Of a stretch of DNA of 30,759 bases, positions 30,268 through 30,759 are shown piece by piece. A program made the position numbers and the translations under genes. Source of the DNA: Bacillota bacterium. Its GTDB lineage: Bacteria; Bacillota; Clostridia; Peptostreptococcales; Anaerovoracaceae. The stretch's first letter is position 1, and each line of letters starts with the position of its first letter. The notes beneath the pieces are model-generated. The model was given only the letters and a program-made list of their open reading frames with translations. It was not told where the DNA came from and did no database searches. The DNA lies in NCBI GenBank assembly GCA_017621195.1, contig JAGATO010000325.1, positions 1-30,759 of the forward strand, written 5' to 3'.

Positions 30268-30759
30268 TTAATAAGCTCTCTTTATGATTTCATTCATATG
30301 CTGTGTAGCTTCAAAACGAATTCGCTCTTCATCTAAAGTAAGTACTTCACGGTTTTTCATAACAAGCTTTCCGTTGATGATTGAATCCATTACGTCATGT
30401 CCATTTGCAGCATCCACGATGGTGTTTACAAGATTCTGAGTTGGTGTAATATGTGGCTGATCAATGTTTACAAGAATCAAATCTGCTTTCTTTCCTTCTT
30501 CTACAGATCCCAGAATATCACCATGTCCGATTGCATTTGCTCCGCCTTGAGAAGCCATTTTCAAAAGTGTAGGACAGGTCATGACAACCGGATTAAAAGA
30601 AGGAAGTCCCCAATAGGCTATCATAGAATAACGCAGAGCTTTCATTTCATCAAAAATATCCAGATTAGAAGGAGCTGCTCCATCACAGCCTAAACCAACA
30701 CTTGCACCAGATTCAAGAATCTGTGGAGCCTTCGGGAATCCATGATTTGACAGATTGGC
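30268..30759 (-). CDS. Amidohydrolase, MtaD/SAH-deaminase-like (5' end beyond window)
   Basis: The 163 C-terminal residues of a metal-dependent amidohydrolase are present; the frame is open through the right window edge. The segment VGLGCDGAAPSNLDIFDEM carries the metal-ligand Asp of the TRZ/ATZ family, where relatives usually read GTDGAAS, so Thr is replaced by Cys here. It is followed by GGANAIG and GSVEEGKKADLILV, the typical end of the barrel and start of the C-terminal beta strands. Methylthioadenosine/S-adenosylhomocysteine deaminase or a related aminohydrolase is likely. The base composition is clearly more AT-rich than that of the other genes here, which hints at transfer or an assembly joint. 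Confidence 0.85.
   Translation of the reverse strand, partial: ANLSNHGFPKAPQILESGASVGLGCDGAAPSNLDIFDEMKALRYSMIAYWGLPSFNPVVMTCPTLLKMASQGGANAIGHGDILGSVEEGKKADLILVNIDQPHITPTQNLVNTIVDAANGHDVMDSIINGKLVMKNREVLTLDEERIRFEATQHMNEIIKRAY

Noticed and set aside
1..30759. tRNA, rRNA, CRISPR arrays, insertion sequences, prophage genes
   Set aside because: I looked in the intergenic gaps for these and saw no clover-leaf-like segments, regular repeat-spacer arrays, transposases or phage proteins.

Overview
The window reads as chromosome of an anaerobic Bacillota, most likely a fairly GC-rich member of the class Clostridia. The evidence is strong AGGAGG-type ribosome binding sites, sigma-A-like promoters, protein families typical of clostridia (FeoB with a tiny Cys-rich partner, AddB, a RACo-type corrinoid activator, a divergent HisRS, BirA without a DNA-binding domain) and the absence of phage, IS or CRISPR signatures. 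I cannot assign a family or genus. All assignments rest on motif recognition without database searches.

Layout. 1-2409 (minus): an operon of a short KdpD-type sensor kinase, a KdpE-type regulator and a MerR-family regulator cut by the window edge; an 11-bp tandem repeat upstream looks like its response-regulator box. 2666-9525 (plus): feoA, feoB, a 54-aa FeoB-associated protein, cysK and addB, ending at a bidirectional terminator. 9621-13652 (minus): potABCD polyamine uptake operon behind a roughly 230-nt structured leader. 14065-16155 (plus): ApbE flavin transferase, then an Mrp/ApbC Fe-S carrier. 16266-18064 (minus): birA-rlmA. 18281-20732 (plus): a probable corrinoid-activation pair, a MetH-activation-domain-like protein with a Cys cluster followed by a RACo-like [2Fe-2S]/ASKHA ATPase. 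20870-20992: a 40-aa membrane peptide. 21063-25559: two EamA/DMT transporters, a nucleoside phosphorylase, an AEC transporter and a cold-shock protein, mostly single-gene units. 25654-25808 (minus): a predicted structured RNA with its own promoter. 26001-29389 (plus): DNase IV, branched-chain aminotransferase and HisRS. 29665-30033: a small uncharacterised protein. 30268-30759 (minus): the C-terminal part of an amidohydrolase, noticeably more AT-rich than the rest.

How the genes fit together. Several parts concern iron, sulfur and redox cofactors: ferrous iron uptake (Feo), cysteine synthesis (CysK), Fe-S handling (Mrp), covalent flavin loading (ApbE), Fe-S-containing AddB, and reductive reactivation of corrinoid proteins. 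Polyamine uptake, nucleoside salvage, small-molecule export, DNA repair and amino-acid functions fill the rest. The most interesting points are the orphan corrinoid-activation pair with a repeat-extended C terminus, the structured RNA candidates ahead of potABCD and beside the second DMT transporter, AddB without a recognisable P-loop or an adjacent addA, and the compositional break at the right end.
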